A DNA stretch of 64,000 nucleotides from Leptospira wolbachii serovar Codice str. CDC (GTDB taxonomy: Bacteria > Spirochaetota > Leptospiria > Leptospirales > Leptospiraceae), in the NCBI RefSeq assembly GCF_000332515.2, contig NZ_AOGZ02000014.1:1-64000 (forward strand), given 5' to 3'. The notes under the pieces are model-generated. The model was not told the origin of the DNA. It saw nothing but the letters and a program-made list of their open reading frames with translations, and searched no databases. The position numbers and the translations under genes are program-made. Below are positions 46,264 to 54,817 of this stretch, piece by piece (within the stretch, counting starts at the first letter, position 1; each line of letters starts with the position of its first letter).

Positions 46264-48252
46264 TTAAGACTTCGGTAAAAGATTGAATTTTCTTTCCAAT
46301 TCGTTAAATTCCGTTATGAGGGGAACTCCTTTTGGAAGACTTTGCAAGACGTTTTTTCCATAGGACTTTGTATGCACCCGTGGATCGAGGATACTCACCA
46401 TCCCAGTGTCCGATTGCGATCGGATGAGGCGACCAAACCCTTGCCTGAGCAACAAACAAGTTTTAGGAACCTGCATTTCCCAAAACGGACTTTTCCCCTT
46501 TCGTTCCATATCTTCCATCTTCGCTTGTAAAACGGGTTCCGTGGGAACTTGGAAGGGAAGTTTTGTCACAATCACATTTCTAAGTTTATCACCCTTAATG
46601 TCCACACCCTGCCAAAAACTAGAAACTCCAAATAACACACTTTTTTCATTAGCAAGAAACTCACGTTTGGCGGCTATTGGTCCCATTTCTGTTTGCGAAA
46701 ATATTGGGAATGGAACTTGGTTTTTTAGTTCTTCATAAAGTTCTGAAAGTAGTTTATTGGAAGTAAAAAGAACAAAAGCATCCCCTTCTGAAAGTTTTAA
46801 GAGGCGAGTGATCCAATAAGACAAATCTGTTTTATTTCGTTTGGGATCTTGGACTGGATCTGCCACTTGTCTGGGAACAAACAAAAGCGAATGTGTGTTA
46901 TACGAAAAAGGAGAAGCCAATGTTTTGGTTTTTACTTCTGTTGTTCCCACTTCCTTCAAAAAATACTGAAAATTTCCCGCTGTTGGGGAAAGGGTAGCCG
47001 ATGTCATCACCACAGAATCCATATTGGGGAATAGAGTGCTTGCTAAGATCTCGTCCGTATTTTTCGGTTGGGAGAACAAATAGTAAAAAGGATCTTTCGA
47101 AGACTGGGGAGGAGGTTCAATCCAAAAAACCAAGTTGGGATTGGTTTTCAAACGAAAGTCATTCAGGAAGGAAGAAGCTTTTTTTAAGTTTCCAGAAACC
47201 ATCTCAAGGCCTAAAGCGATTTCCTTCTCTTCCATATCCTCACTATCTTTTTTGTATTTAGATAGTAGTGATTCTAATTGAGAAGCTAAATCTGCCAGAG
47301 TATCTTCTAAAGCACCGTTGTCTAACTTGATTCGTTCGGTGTGACGCGTAGAAAACTGATTGAACTGTAAAGGAATGGCTGAAAGCAACATACGGAAAAG
47401 ATCATTCGCATACGCAATGGAAGCCTCAACAGACTTCATGATTTTTTCGCTGTTTTTTAATTTTAAAACAAGACCTGTTCGTTTCTCTGGAAAATAGAGA
47501 TAATGAAGTAAATTCATAAGTAAGTCATAACGAATTTCAGAACCAAAGGCACGGCCCACAATTTCCGGAAAGGCATGGGCTTCATCAATGACGAGTTGAG
47601 AAAAAGGAGGAAGGATTTTGAAATCACCAGCCAGGTGGCTTGCGAGAAGATGGTGGTTTACAATCAATATATTTGCTTTTTTCCACTTTTCCTTTTCTAA
47701 AAAATAATAAGAGGAACTGAAGTTGGGACAATTTCTCCCCAAACAGTTGTCAGACTCCCGAGAGACTGAGTTCCAAAAGGAATTGGATATAAAACCATCA
47801 TATTCCGCACGGATTCCCGCTGTGGTTTGTTTCTCCCAGTTCACAAAGTATTGTAGGGAAGATTCCATTTCTGGACCAAAATCTCCCCGTTCCATGACAC
47901 GGTTGTATTTACGTTTGCAAAGATAGTTACTGGCACCAAGAGCCACCATTGCATTTACAGGGACTCCCAAAGCCTCAGAAACAAGCGGGATATCTTTATA
48001 TAGTAGTTGGTCTTGTAAAGATTTGGTCTCTGTGGAAACTACCACAGTGCATTCATTTTCTAGAGAGAAGAGGGCACTCGGAATCAAATAGGCAAGGGAT
48101 TTACCTACACCTGTTCCTGCTTCAATCGCCCAGTGGGAACCTGTATTAAATGCTGACTCAATGGAAGTGGCCATTTCCATCTGTTCTTTTCTAACTTCAT
48201 AATCCTTCCAAAGTTTAGGAAGTTTGTTTGTAAAAACTGCTTGTACGTCCAA
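46264..48252 (-). CDS. DinG/XPD-type ATP-dependent helicase with incomplete Fe-S cysteine set
   Basis: 662-residue superfamily 2 helicase. Walker A is EAGTGVGKSLAY (Lys51), the DEAH box is IDEAHAFPE, and later motifs are TSATLSP, SFWQGVDIKGD and RQGFGRLIRS. DinG proteins carry four Cys for a 4Fe-4S cluster. Here Cys112, Cys170 and Cys175 are present, but the fourth expected position, in CPNFSSSYYF, is Ser181. The start is TTG at 48252 with AGGGA just upstream; no ATG is nearby. It lies three bases after the small MetS-like gene and two bases before the exported-protein gene. Confidence 0.9.
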   Translation of the reverse strand: MDVQAVFTNKLPKLWKDYEVRKEQMEMATSIESAFNTGSHWAIEAGTGVGKSLAYLIPSALFSLENECTVVVSTETKSLQDQLLYKDIPLVSEALGVPVNAMVALGASNYLCKRKYNRVMERGDFGPEMESSLQYFVNWEKQTTAGIRAEYDGFISNSFWNSVSRESDNCLGRNCPNFSSSYYFLEKEKWKKANILIVNHHLLASHLAGDFKILPPFSQLVIDEAHAFPEIVGRAFGSEIRYDLLMNLLHYLYFPEKRTGLVLKLKNSEKIMKSVEASIAYANDLFRMLLSAIPLQFNQFSTRHTERIKLDNGALEDTLADLASQLESLLSKYKKDSEDMEEKEIALGLEMVSGNLKKASSFLNDFRLKTNPNLVFWIEPPPQSSKDPFYYLFSQPKNTDEILASTLFPNMDSVVMTSATLSPTAGNFQYFLKEVGTTEVKTKTLASPFSYNTHSLLFVPRQVADPVQDPKRNKTDLSYWITRLLKLSEGDAFVLFTSNKLLSELYEELKNQVPFPIFSQTEMGPIAAKREFLANEKSVLFGVSSFWQGVDIKGDKLRNVIVTKLPFQVPTEPVLQAKMEDMERKGKSPFWEMQVPKTCLLLRQGFGRLIRSQSDTGMVSILDPRVHTKSYGKNVLQSLPKGVPLITEFNELERKFNLLPKS

Positions 48253-48255
48253 TCC

Positions 48256-48372
48256 CTAATGCCTGTTACGAAAAAGAAGTATAATACAAGCCACAGTCAA
48301 ACTAATCACGGAAACAAGAGAGATTGTCATAATGAGTATCCCTTGCCAATTGAGTTCTCCTGATGAAATCAT
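48256..48372 (-). CDS. MetS-like small subunit of an NSS transporter (38 residues)
   Basis: ATG 48372 to TAG at 48256 encodes a single-helix membrane protein: a short polar start ([11 protein letters not shown]), then one hydrophobic stretch ([21 protein letters not shown]) and a basic end (LFRNRH). Its ATG overlaps the TGA of the NSS transporter (ATGA). Small one-helix proteins of this type follow NSS transporters in many bacteria (the MetS subunit of the Corynebacterium MetPS methionine/alanine carrier), and this matches in position, size and topology. Confidence 0.78.
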   Translation of the reverse strand: MISSGELNWQGILIMTISLVSVISLTVACIILLFRNRH

Positions 48373-49955
48373 ATAACAACCTTTTCCTTTTTGTGATCCA
48401 GTGCTTTGGAAACTAAAATATAAATAAACCCGTAGATCAAAAATAATCCAATCACTACCGAACGAGCCACAGTGGCCTTTGTTTTAGCATCTTCCACATT
48501 TTCTCCTTTATTTTCCGCAAGGAGTCCCATAACTTCCGGATTCATTTTATCCAAATATTCGGGCAGGTTCATATAACAAAAAGAAACGAAGATAAACAAT
48601 AGAAACCAGGGGGTAATGTATTTTAAGACAAACCGAATTGATTTAGGAAAGGGGATCAGACTTCCTTCGTTGGCTTCCTTTACACCTTTATCCACTCCAA
48701 TCTTAAAAACAAAGATAAAGATCTGGATAGAAGCCAAAATATAAATCATAATGGTTCCAATATAAAAGTCTGCAATATCTAAAGCAGCAAAGTCTTTGTT
48801 AAAATAAATAATAGGAAGGCATAAACAGAAGGTAAATAGAAACAATAGCAAAGAAGACTTACGCCGACCCACATGAAATCCTTCTTCTAAGAAAAGGATC
48901 CCTGGTTGTAACATAGTTACCGAAGAAGTAATCGCAGCGAGAAATAACACAAAAAACCACAACCCGCCAAAAAAATCTCCTCCAGGCATCATCCCAAAAA
49001 CAGAGGGGAGTGCAATAAACCCCATCCCAAAGGTTCCAAAGGAAGTGGCCTGCATCCCTAAAAATAAAAAAGCTACAGGAATGGTTATCATACCACCAAA
49101 CACAACCTCTGCGAACTCATTTAAAGAAGCAGAAGAAAGACTAGAAAGTACGACATCATCTTTTTTCTTTAAAAAACTAGAGAACACGAGTGCAATCCCA
49201 AATCCAGTGGATAAAGAAAAGAAAATTTGTCCAGCAGCACTGATCCATACTTTAGGTTGGGTAAGCTTTGACCAATCGGGGTTCCACATTACAGCAAGGC
49301 CCGACTCAATTCCAGGAATGGTGAGCACTCGGATGAGGATGATGGTAGCACAAATTCCCATAAGAGGCATGGCAATCTTGGCAAATGCTTCGAGTCCTTT
49401 GGAAAGGCCTCGATACACTAGTAAAAAATTAAACAAAACACATAAGAAAAAAAACACAATGATTGGGGATTGAAAACTAGAACCATTCGCATCGGCACCA
49501 GTTAGATGTAAAAAAAATGTGGAAGCCTGTTTTGTCATCTCATCTTGGGTGGAACCATTCAGGGACATTTGACCAGTCAGAAAATAATAAGCGTAAGCCA
49601 AACACCAAGATTCTATAAATACATAGTATACATAAATCATTACCGGAATCATCACACCAATGGTGCCGGAAAGTTTGAGTGGAAATCCTTTGAGATACTC
49701 GCGAAAGATAAAAGGTGTACTATGACCGTGTTTGCCACCCATGCGACCCATGGTCCATTCTGCTAAACAAACGGGAATGCCGAGAATGAGGAAACTGATG
49801 ATGTAAGGAACCATAAAGGCACCACCACCATTTTGAGCCGCTTGCCCCGGAAATCGTAAAAAATTTCCAAGTCCAATCGCACCACTAGCCACAGCCAATA
49901 TCAATCCAATACGACTGGCCCAGCCATCGTGGTGTTCCACTTGTCTCTCTTTCAT
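48369..49955 (-). CDS. NSS-family sodium-dependent amino-acid-type transporter
   Basis: 528-residue LeuT-fold carrier with about 12 transmembrane segments. The TM1 signature [23 protein letters not shown] has the Na and substrate site, and TM6 shows the [16 protein letters not shown] region. Likely substrate is an amino acid; methionine or alanine is suggested only by the adjacent MetS-like subunit. The segment [19 protein letters not shown] precedes the last helix. It heads a minus-strand unit with the small subunit and the helicase. Confidence 0.9.
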   Translation of the reverse strand: MKERQVEHHDGWASRIGLILAVASGAIGLGNFLRFPGQAAQNGGGAFMVPYIISFLILGIPVCLAEWTMGRMGGKHGHSTPFIFREYLKGFPLKLSGTIGVMIPVMIYVYYVFIESWCLAYAYYFLTGQMSLNGSTQDEMTKQASTFFLHLTGADANGSSFQSPIIVFFFLCVLFNFLLVYRGLSKGLEAFAKIAMPLMGICATIILIRVLTIPGIESGLAVMWNPDWSKLTQPKVWISAAGQIFFSLSTGFGIALVFSSFLKKKDDVVLSSLSSASLNEFAEVVFGGMITIPVAFLFLGMQATSFGTFGMGFIALPSVFGMMPGGDFFGGLWFFVLFLAAITSSVTMLQPGILFLEEGFHVGRRKSSLLLFLFTFCLCLPIIYFNKDFAALDIADFYIGTIMIYILASIQIFIFVFKIGVDKGVKEANEGSLIPFPKSIRFVLKYITPWFLLFIFVSFCYMNLPEYLDKMNPEVMGLLAENKGENVEDAKTKATVARSVVIGLFLIYGFIYILVSKALDHKKEKVVI

Positions 49956-50015
49956 CAGGGACTATTGAATGCAGTAGGAATTATGTGACAAAATCTTTTT
50001 GTCGAAGGATGAGAA

Positions 50016-50043
50016 AAAGCAAGGCTTTGATACGCCTTGCTTT
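50016..50043 (-). terminator. Rho-independent terminator of the tandem-HTH gene
   Basis: Perfect 10-base stem (AAAGCAAGGC / GCCTTGCTTT) with an 8-base loop, 13 bases beyond the stop of the regulator gene. On the minus strand the stem runs into five T. In the plus direction it is followed by GG then T-rich bases, so it may also act weakly that way. Confidence 0.78.
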
Positions 50044-50056
50044 GGTATTTTTCAAA

Positions 50057-50470
50057 TTAGCCGAGAAATAGCTCGTTTTTTTCCATTTTCAGAACTTTGG
50101 AGACCAGATTCTTAAAATCTTCCGGTGGTTCCAAAAGTCCAAGTTCTACTTTTGACAAAAACGGAGTGGAAACCTTCAATTTCTTAGCGAAATCGTATTG
50201 TTTGATTCCTAACTCACGTCTGACTGCCCAAAGTTTGTTTTTCAATCCATTGGAAAACTCAGGGTAGATGTCTTCCACAGCGCTGTCGTTGAAAAGTTTA
50301 TCAACAGAGGTTTTGATATACTTTGCACAAGACGACTTGAATTTTTCAGTCGGATCTTGGGCTCCAGTCTCAATTTTGGACAGGTAACTCGGAGAAACTC
50401 CTAGTGCCCTTGCCATATCGTACTGTTTGATACCTCTCTTCTTTCGAAGCATGTAAATGTGATTGTTCAT
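50057..50470 (-). CDS. Tandem XRE-type helix-turn-helix regulator
   Basis: 137 residues made of two similar HTH_3 domains. Repeat 1 (about 4-60) contains RKKRGIKQYDMARALGVSPS and YLSKIETG. Repeat 2 (about 78-137) contains RRELGIKQYDFAKKLKVSTP and FLSKVELG. Both recognition helices look intact, so one chain could bind an inverted or direct repeat without dimerising. A perfect 11-base inverted repeat lies just upstream and suggests autoregulation. It follows the SurA/PrsA-like lipoprotein gene in the same orientation. Regulated genes other than itself are unknown. Confidence 0.9.
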   Translation of the reverse strand: MNNHIYMLRKKRGIKQYDMARALGVSPSYLSKIETGAQDPTEKFKSSCAKYIKTSVDKLFNDSAVEDIYPEFSNGLKNKLWAVRRELGIKQYDFAKKLKVSTPFLSKVELGLLEPPEDFKNLVSKVLKMEKNELFLG

Positions 50471-50502
50471 TTATCCCCCCTAACAGTCAGAATATGTCAA
50501 AT

Positions 50503-50533
50503 ATGGCAAAATTCAATAAAAAAATTTTGCCAT
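50503..50533 (-). promoter_or_regulatory. Inverted repeat over the promoter of the tandem-HTH gene
   Basis: ATGGCAAAATT (50503-50513) and AATTTTGCCAT (50523-50533) pair perfectly around a 9-base spacer, 33 bases upstream of the regulator's start. On the minus strand TTGAAT, 16 bases and TATTCT form a plausible sigma-70-like promoter within and just after the repeat. This layout fits an autoregulatory operator; the binding protein is inferred. Confidence 0.6.
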
Positions 50534-50553
50534 CCCCTAAAACTTGAATGGGC

Positions 50554-52071
50554 TTATAATGTAACTTCCTTTAGACGATCGGCGGCAATCACCAGATTGT
50601 AAGTGGTTTTTAGCCCGGAAACTTTCTGTTCAATAAATGAATTCCTTTGGGCACCTTCCATCTCCGATTTGATCCTTTCGCGAACAGCCGAATAAGGCTT
50701 AGGAATGCGATTCTGCGGGTTTTTTGGGTCTGGGTCAGCATAAGCGTACAATTTACCGGCTTCGTACGCATCTCTCATTTGAGTTTCAGTCACAGTCACT
50801 GGGATAGCTTTGATCTCATCTTGTAGCGATTTTAACGCCAAAGAAACTTTCATTTTATCCATTTGCATCAAATAGCTAATTTCCGATCCCACGTCTTGGA
50901 CACGGTCTGAAGTTTCTGCAATTTTTCCCTGAAGGATGGTGGACTGGAACAAATTGAGCATATCCCAAGTTTTAGATTTTTCATCTTTGTAATCTTGTTT
51001 TAGGATATTGGGAATGGCTTCAAATTCTATAGTCAAATCTTTCCAAGAGTAGTTTTTGCCATCACGAGTGGAATACAATGCATAATCAGGTGTAAAGACC
51101 TTCGGATCGATGTCTGTTGGACCTGAAAAACGTGGCAGGTTTGCTACAGTGATTCCACTTTCTTCGGTAATTTTTTTTAGTTCTTTTTGATAGAGACCTT
51201 GTTCATACTCTTTCATAGTATGAGAAGCAAACTGGTTGGCTTTGTCAGCGGATTCCCCATCAGTAAAGTAGGCAACGGATGCTTTTGTGTCCGCATCATC
51301 ATGGGTTTTCCCATATTCGGTAGCTTCTTTTTTAAAATCGTCAAAAATGGATGTGAAGTATTTTTTAAGTCTCTCTGGGTGGACTTTTTCTGAACCTGTG
51401 GAACGAACCACATAGGCAATTCTTCCTTCTCCTGCTTTCGCATAAGAAATAAAAGTTCCTTTTTTTGCCTTCTTCACTTCGGTAAGAATATCTTCCAATG
51501 GTGTTTCTGCACAGTTTGTACAAAAAGGCTCTAATTTTCCAGCGATAGGTCTACGTGTGATGTCTTCAGTAACTTTAGAAATTTCTTCTGCAATTTCTTT
51601 GTTCGACAATGAATTCAATTTGGTTGCGAGTTCTTCTGCTTTTTTTAAATTAGCAGCTTCATCTTCACCCCGAACGAGCGCTAACTGAAGATTGACAAAC
51701 TCTAACGGTTTTTCTTTTAAACCATTTTTTACATATTCACGCATGTAAACGTTTAGTTTCAAAAATTGATTCACAAGAGATTCAATTTTTTGCACATCAG
51801 CCTCGGCCACTTTTTTGGAGGAGATTGCATCTTTTAATAAGATTTTTTCCAAAGCGATACTTTCTAAAATTTTTGCTTGGATGTCAGCACTAATTGGTTG
51901 TGGTTCTGTATTTCCTCGTTTGGAAGCCTCAATCACAAAGTTCATTTCTTTGCGAGTAACAGTTCCACCATCAAACGTCGCTAGGATTTCAGAATCCTTG
52001 GAGCAATTGAGAAGTGATGCGAGAGTCAAACTGAGCAAAACACCCAGAGTGAGAAATTTGTTTAGATTCAT
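50554..52071 (-). CDS. SurA/PrsA-like lipoprotein, putative periplasmic chaperone
   Basis: 505 residues with a signal peptide and lipobox at Cys23 (SLLNCSK). Residues 28-110 (ILATFDGGTVTRKEMNFVIE and the following helices) match the N-terminal helical domain of SurA/PrsA peptidyl-prolyl isomerases. A middle region with CTNC and GRIAYVVRS could be a divergent parvulin domain, but the catalytic signature is not obvious. A further long helical region ends with SFIEQKVSGLKTTYNLVI, again SurA-like. Likely role: folding or chaperoning of envelope proteins. Isomerase activity is doubtful. Confidence 0.75.
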   Translation of the reverse strand: MNLNKFLTLGVLLSLTLASLLNCSKDSEILATFDGGTVTRKEMNFVIEASKRGNTEPQPISADIQAKILESIALEKILLKDAISSKKVAEADVQKIESLVNQFLKLNVYMREYVKNGLKEKPLEFVNLQLALVRGEDEAANLKKAEELATKLNSLSNKEIAEEISKVTEDITRRPIAGKLEPFCTNCAETPLEDILTEVKKAKKGTFISYAKAGEGRIAYVVRSTGSEKVHPERLKKYFTSIFDDFKKEATEYGKTHDDADTKASVAYFTDGESADKANQFASHTMKEYEQGLYQKELKKITEESGITVANLPRFSGPTDIDPKVFTPDYALYSTRDGKNYSWKDLTIEFEAIPNILKQDYKDEKSKTWDMLNLFQSTILQGKIAETSDRVQDVGSEISYLMQMDKMKVSLALKSLQDEIKAIPVTVTETQMRDAYEAGKLYAYADPDPKNPQNRIPKPYSAVRERIKSEMEGAQRNSFIEQKVSGLKTTYNLVIAADRLKEVTL

Positions 52072-52103
52072 TGGATTTCCTTATCTATTTTCTTAAGTAT
52101 TCT

Positions 52104-52403
52104 TTAATATTTGCGAACTGGTTTTTCCGGCTTTTTTGTTTCCGAAACTTGTGTGGTGGTAGGGATTGTTTTTTCTGGAGAACCTGCGGTTTTTTTAACC
52201 AAGGGTAGGGAACTCGCAACATTCAATTTCAGGATCTCTGATTTTTGGTCCTCTAATTTATGCATCTCAGATAAAAACGTTTCTTTGAGAATGGGGGAAT
52301 ATTCCCTGTCCGAAGCAAGCCGATCCGTCAATTTTTTCAATTCTATGACATCGCGATCCAGTTCTTCCAGTTTTTTGTATAAATGGGCAACAGTTACCTT
52401 CAA
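52104..52403 (-). CDS. Short coiled-coil protein, unknown function
   Basis: 99 residues. A predicted coiled coil covers about 5-62 (HLYKKLEELDRDVIELKKL and the KLEDQKSEILKLN stretch), followed by a Thr/Pro/Lys-rich tail. No signal peptide. The start is TTG at 52403 with AAGGAG at optimal spacing; no ATG fits. It lies 32 bases upstream of the SurA/PrsA-like lipoprotein in the same orientation, so the two may be cotranscribed. The competing plus-strand frame here lacks coding character. Confidence 0.65.
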   Translation of the reverse strand: MKVTVAHLYKKLEELDRDVIELKKLTDRLASDREYSPILKETFLSEMHKLEDQKSEILKLNVASSLPLVKKTAGSPEKTIPTTTQVSETKKPEKPVRKY

Positions 52404-52476
52404 ACACCACTCCTTCCAAAAGTTTTATTTACTTGCAATAGAGTGCAAGAATGAAATAAGAAAAATAGCAAATTTT

Positions 52477-52833
52477 ATGAGCCTAGACGATTTAGTAGTT
52501 TCCACTGAAAAAATTGATACTGTTTACGTTACCAAATTGCAGGGAAATCTAAATAACTTCACTGCTGAGAAATGCATCAAATCGGTACTCAATTCTCTAA
52601 AACATGGTTCTGTCATTTTGGATCTAGAAGAATTGAATATGGTGACAACCCAAGGAATCATCGCTTTCAAAACGCTCAGCGAAGAAGCCTTCCTGCACAA
52701 ACATAAGATCATCTTAGTCAATCTGCCGTTAAGTGTTAGACAAGCATTTTTAATGGCAGGAGTTCGTAATTTATTTCCCATCGCTAACAATGAAGAGGCT
52801 GCGTTCAAAATGGCCTCAAGACCCAGTAGGTAA
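52477..52833 (+). CDS. STAS-domain protein with Thr at the phosphorylation position
   Basis: 118 residues of single STAS domain (YVTKLQGNLNNFTAEKCIKSV, then SVILDLEELNMVTTQGIIAF). The DSSG phosphorylation motif of anti-sigma antagonists is TTQG here (residues 57-60), putting Thr58 where Ser is usual. It may still be phosphorylated or may be a non-switching member. The frame is open upstream to 52111, but ATG 52477 is chosen because the domain starts there and the upstream part is antisense to the coiled-coil gene. Followed after three bases by the lipid-kinase-like gene. Confidence 0.85.
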   Translation: MSLDDLVVSTEKIDTVYVTKLQGNLNNFTAEKCIKSVLNSLKHGSVILDLEELNMVTTQGIIAFKTLSEEAFLHKHKIILVNLPLSVRQAFLMAGVRNLFPIANNEEAAFKMASRPSR

Positions 52834-52836
52834 ACC

Positions 52837-53586
52837 GTGAATTCAGGATTTAATTTTTTCCGTAAGATTTGGCATGTGCTCGGGCTCATCATTCCCGTGA
52901 CCCTCTTTTTTGACCCCTTCCGCGATGCCTTTGGCCTTGTGTTTGCAACACGGGCTATTCTCGTTACCTTACTTGCGGCACTTCTCGTAGCGCTCTTTGT
53001 GTTGGAACTGGTTCGGCTAAACCATTCTGGTTTTGAAAACTTCTTTTATAAATACTTTGGTTTTCTCATGAAAGAATCCGAAAGACAAAGATTCAACGGA
53101 ACGGTTCCTTATTTTTTTGCCAACTTCCTGGTAGTTTTATTCTTTCCTGCAGAAGTTGCTATCCTTGCAATTTTGTTTTTAGTAATAGGGGATCCGTTTG
53201 CGGCTTTTGTTGGGAGTAAATATGGCAAACATAGATTCTACAATGGGAAATCTTTAGAAGGGATTATCGGTTTTTTAGTTCCTGCTTTTTTATTTTCCGT
53301 TCTTGCTCTTTTTCTCATTACCAAGTCTCATCCCGGAAGTTTTCTTGCCATCACTGGCCCCCAAACAGAACTTTTGTGGACACCCATTGTTATAGTTTTC
53401 TTTTCTGTGGTTGCAGCTTGCGTAACTGAGTTTTTTGCTAACACAACAGCAAAGGGACTCGTTGACGACAACCTTCTCATTCCAATCGTGGGAGCCGTTG
53501 TCCTTTCCGTGCTTTCTTTATTGTATTTGGACTACACACCTATGGATTTTTTCTTCGATCCGCAGGCTTTATACATTCAAAAGTAA
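52837..53586 (+). CDS. Dolichol-kinase/CTP-type lipid kinase family membrane protein
   Basis: 249 residues, about seven transmembrane segments. The family signature GDPFAAFVGSKYGKHRFYNGKSLEG, here written in parts as GDPFAAFVGSKYGK and KSLEG, matches the CTP-dependent polyprenol/phytol/diacylglycerol kinase and phosphatidate cytidylyltransferase-like group; the C-terminal DDNLLIPIVGA block also fits. The lipid substrate is unknown: undecaprenol or diacylglycerol kinase are candidates. The start is GTG at 52837. It begins three bases after the STAS gene. Confidence 0.85.
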   Translation: MNSGFNFFRKIWHVLGLIIPVTLFFDPFRDAFGLVFATRAILVTLLAALLVALFVLELVRLNHSGFENFFYKYFGFLMKESERQRFNGTVPYFFANFLVVLFFPAEVAILAILFLVIGDPFAAFVGSKYGKHRFYNGKSLEGIIGFLVPAFLFSVLALFLITKSHPGSFLAITGPQTELLWTPIVIVFFSVVAACVTEFFANTTAKGLVDDNLLIPIVGAVVLSVLSLLYLDYTPMDFFFDPQALYIQK

Positions 53587-53605
53587 CTAAAAAATTCCTA
53601 AGACT

Positions 53606-53632
53606 ACTTCGTTGGTTTACTTCCAACGAAGT
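53606..53632. terminator. Hairpin between convergent genes
   Basis: ACTTCGTTGG / CCAACGAAGT, a perfect 10-base stem with a 7-base loop, at the meeting point of the lipid-kinase gene and the minus-strand lipoprotein gene; it overlaps the latter's last codons. A run of T follows some 11 bases after the stem on the minus strand, so it is an atypical terminator in either direction. Confidence 0.5.
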
Positions 53633-54255
53633 TCGATAGTTCTATGTTTGGTGATGGTCTCCATTCCAGGTACAATCACCTTATATTCCAATGGAATGGG
53701 ACCCAGTGTTTCTAACTGAAAAGGAGATTTATCGATTCCTTTATGGCGAAATTCCTCTTTTAGAAGAGCTCCTAAATAATGAAAAGACGCCACTATATTG
53801 TTTTGGAATAAATTCCCTTCCATCCTTTCGGTAGAATTTCCGTATTTTAAATAGGCAACATATCCAGAGCGAAAAGTTTGTTTCGCGAGCCCATTGTATG
53901 GTTTTGGGAGCACCAGACGAAATCCAGGAGTTTCTCTTGCGGTAAAATAAAGAAAGTTTCCAAAATCCTCGTTACTTGGATTTTCTTTCTTAAACAACTT
54001 CTTGTCCAGAAAAACTATGTCATTCTCTGTTTTAGGTTCCGTACAATCCAACGGTTCATTAAAATTATCACAAAACTGGAACGACTGCTTCGGGTCAGTT
54101 TGGCATCCACCTATCCAAAAGCTGATATAAACAAATAAAGAAATTAAAATAGAATTAGGGCGGCTGAGATTCCAATTAGAATCCAGTCTAAACTTACGAA
54201 AAAAAGTAGAAATATTCGCATCACTAGGGTTAGATGTTCCTATTTCTCTTTTCAT
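53617..54255 (-). CDS. Predicted lipoprotein, unknown function
   Basis: The open frame reaches 54471, but that part overlaps the DUF4416 gene and lacks coding character, so ATG 54255 is used, giving 212 residues. A hydrophobic stretch (SILISLFVYISFWIGG) ends in a Cys at residue 51 (IGGC), a relaxed lipobox. The 35-residue lead before it is unusually long, so the start may be further downstream or the region may contain an error. The mature part contains two early Cys (FCDNF, DCTEP) and the repeated-strand pattern of a small beta domain. No family recognised. Last gene of the eno run. Confidence 0.65.
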   Translation of the reverse strand: MKREIGTSNPSDANISTFFRKFRLDSNWNLSRPNSILISLFVYISFWIGGCQTDPKQSFQFCDNFNEPLDCTEPKTENDIVFLDKKLFKKENPSNEDFGNFLYFTARETPGFRLVLPKPYNGLAKQTFRSGYVAYLKYGNSTERMEGNLFQNNIVASFHYLGALLKEEFRHKGIDKSPFQLETLGPIPLEYKVIVPGMETITKHRTIELRWK

Positions 54256-54280
54256 AATAATTTCAGAAGCATAAACACAA

Positions 54281-54814
54281 TCAGGATTTGAACTTATTGA
54301 ATTCATAGGATTCCCTGAGTGTATTAAAAAAATAACTAACATCTCTTTCCCGAAAGTAATTTTGTGCCGTATTTGGTACAACCAGTTGGCCCCGGGAAAA
54401 ATGATAAACCGTTTCTCCATAGACCCCTTGAAATAAATAAGTTCGATGAAAATCATCCTTAGATTTCGCAATTACAATGTTATGCGAAGTGACATATCCA
54501 GGAATCAAAAGAACACTCGGATCTTTTTTTTGTAAAAGTGTTTGAAATTCCAAACATTCCTTTTTTTTCTCAACAAGTTCTTCTCTGTGGATCCTTTGTT
54601 TGAAGGAAAGGACTTTAGTCCATCGCCCCGGATAGGCAAACTCACGCTCTGTTTCATCCGGTGTCCATTTGGGAAGAAGGACAGACTCATAAAGAATTTT
54701 AGAAAAACGTTTTTCTCCCATTGCCTTTAGCTCAAATAGAATGTCCTCTTGCTCGTAAGAGAGGATCATAAAAAATGCAGCACCGGGTGGTCTTTCCAAT
54801 AACTCTTGTGGCAT
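54281..54814 (-). CDS. DUF4416-family protein
   Basis: 177 residues, soluble. It matches the DUF4416 pattern: the PGAAFFMILS start, a central TDETEREFAY-like region, then DPSVLLIPGYVTSHNIVIAKSKDDFHRTYL and GVYGETVYHFSRGQLVVPNT. The family is widespread in spirochaetes, Thermotoga and delta-proteobacteria, with no established function. It begins three bases after the TldE gene and its stop is 25 bases before the lipoprotein start, so all are one transcription unit. Confidence 0.85.
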   Translation of the reverse strand: MPQELLERPPGAAFFMILSYEQEDILFELKAMGEKRFSKILYESVLLPKWTPDETEREFAYPGRWTKVLSFKQRIHREELVEKKKECLEFQTLLQKKDPSVLLIPGYVTSHNIVIAKSKDDFHRTYLFQGVYGETVYHFSRGQLVVPNTAQNYFRERDVSYFFNTLRESYEFNKFKS

Positions 54815-54817
54815 ACC

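Noticed and set aside
52111..52476. Upstream extension of the STAS frame on the plus strand
   Set aside because: Composition is Phe/Ser-rich without domain features and is antisense to a plausible coiled-coil gene with an AAGGAG site; the STAS domain begins at 52477.
54256..54471. N-terminal extension of the predicted lipoprotein frame
   Set aside because: It lies mostly inside the DUF4416 gene and has no coding character; a start at 54255 precedes the membrane segment.
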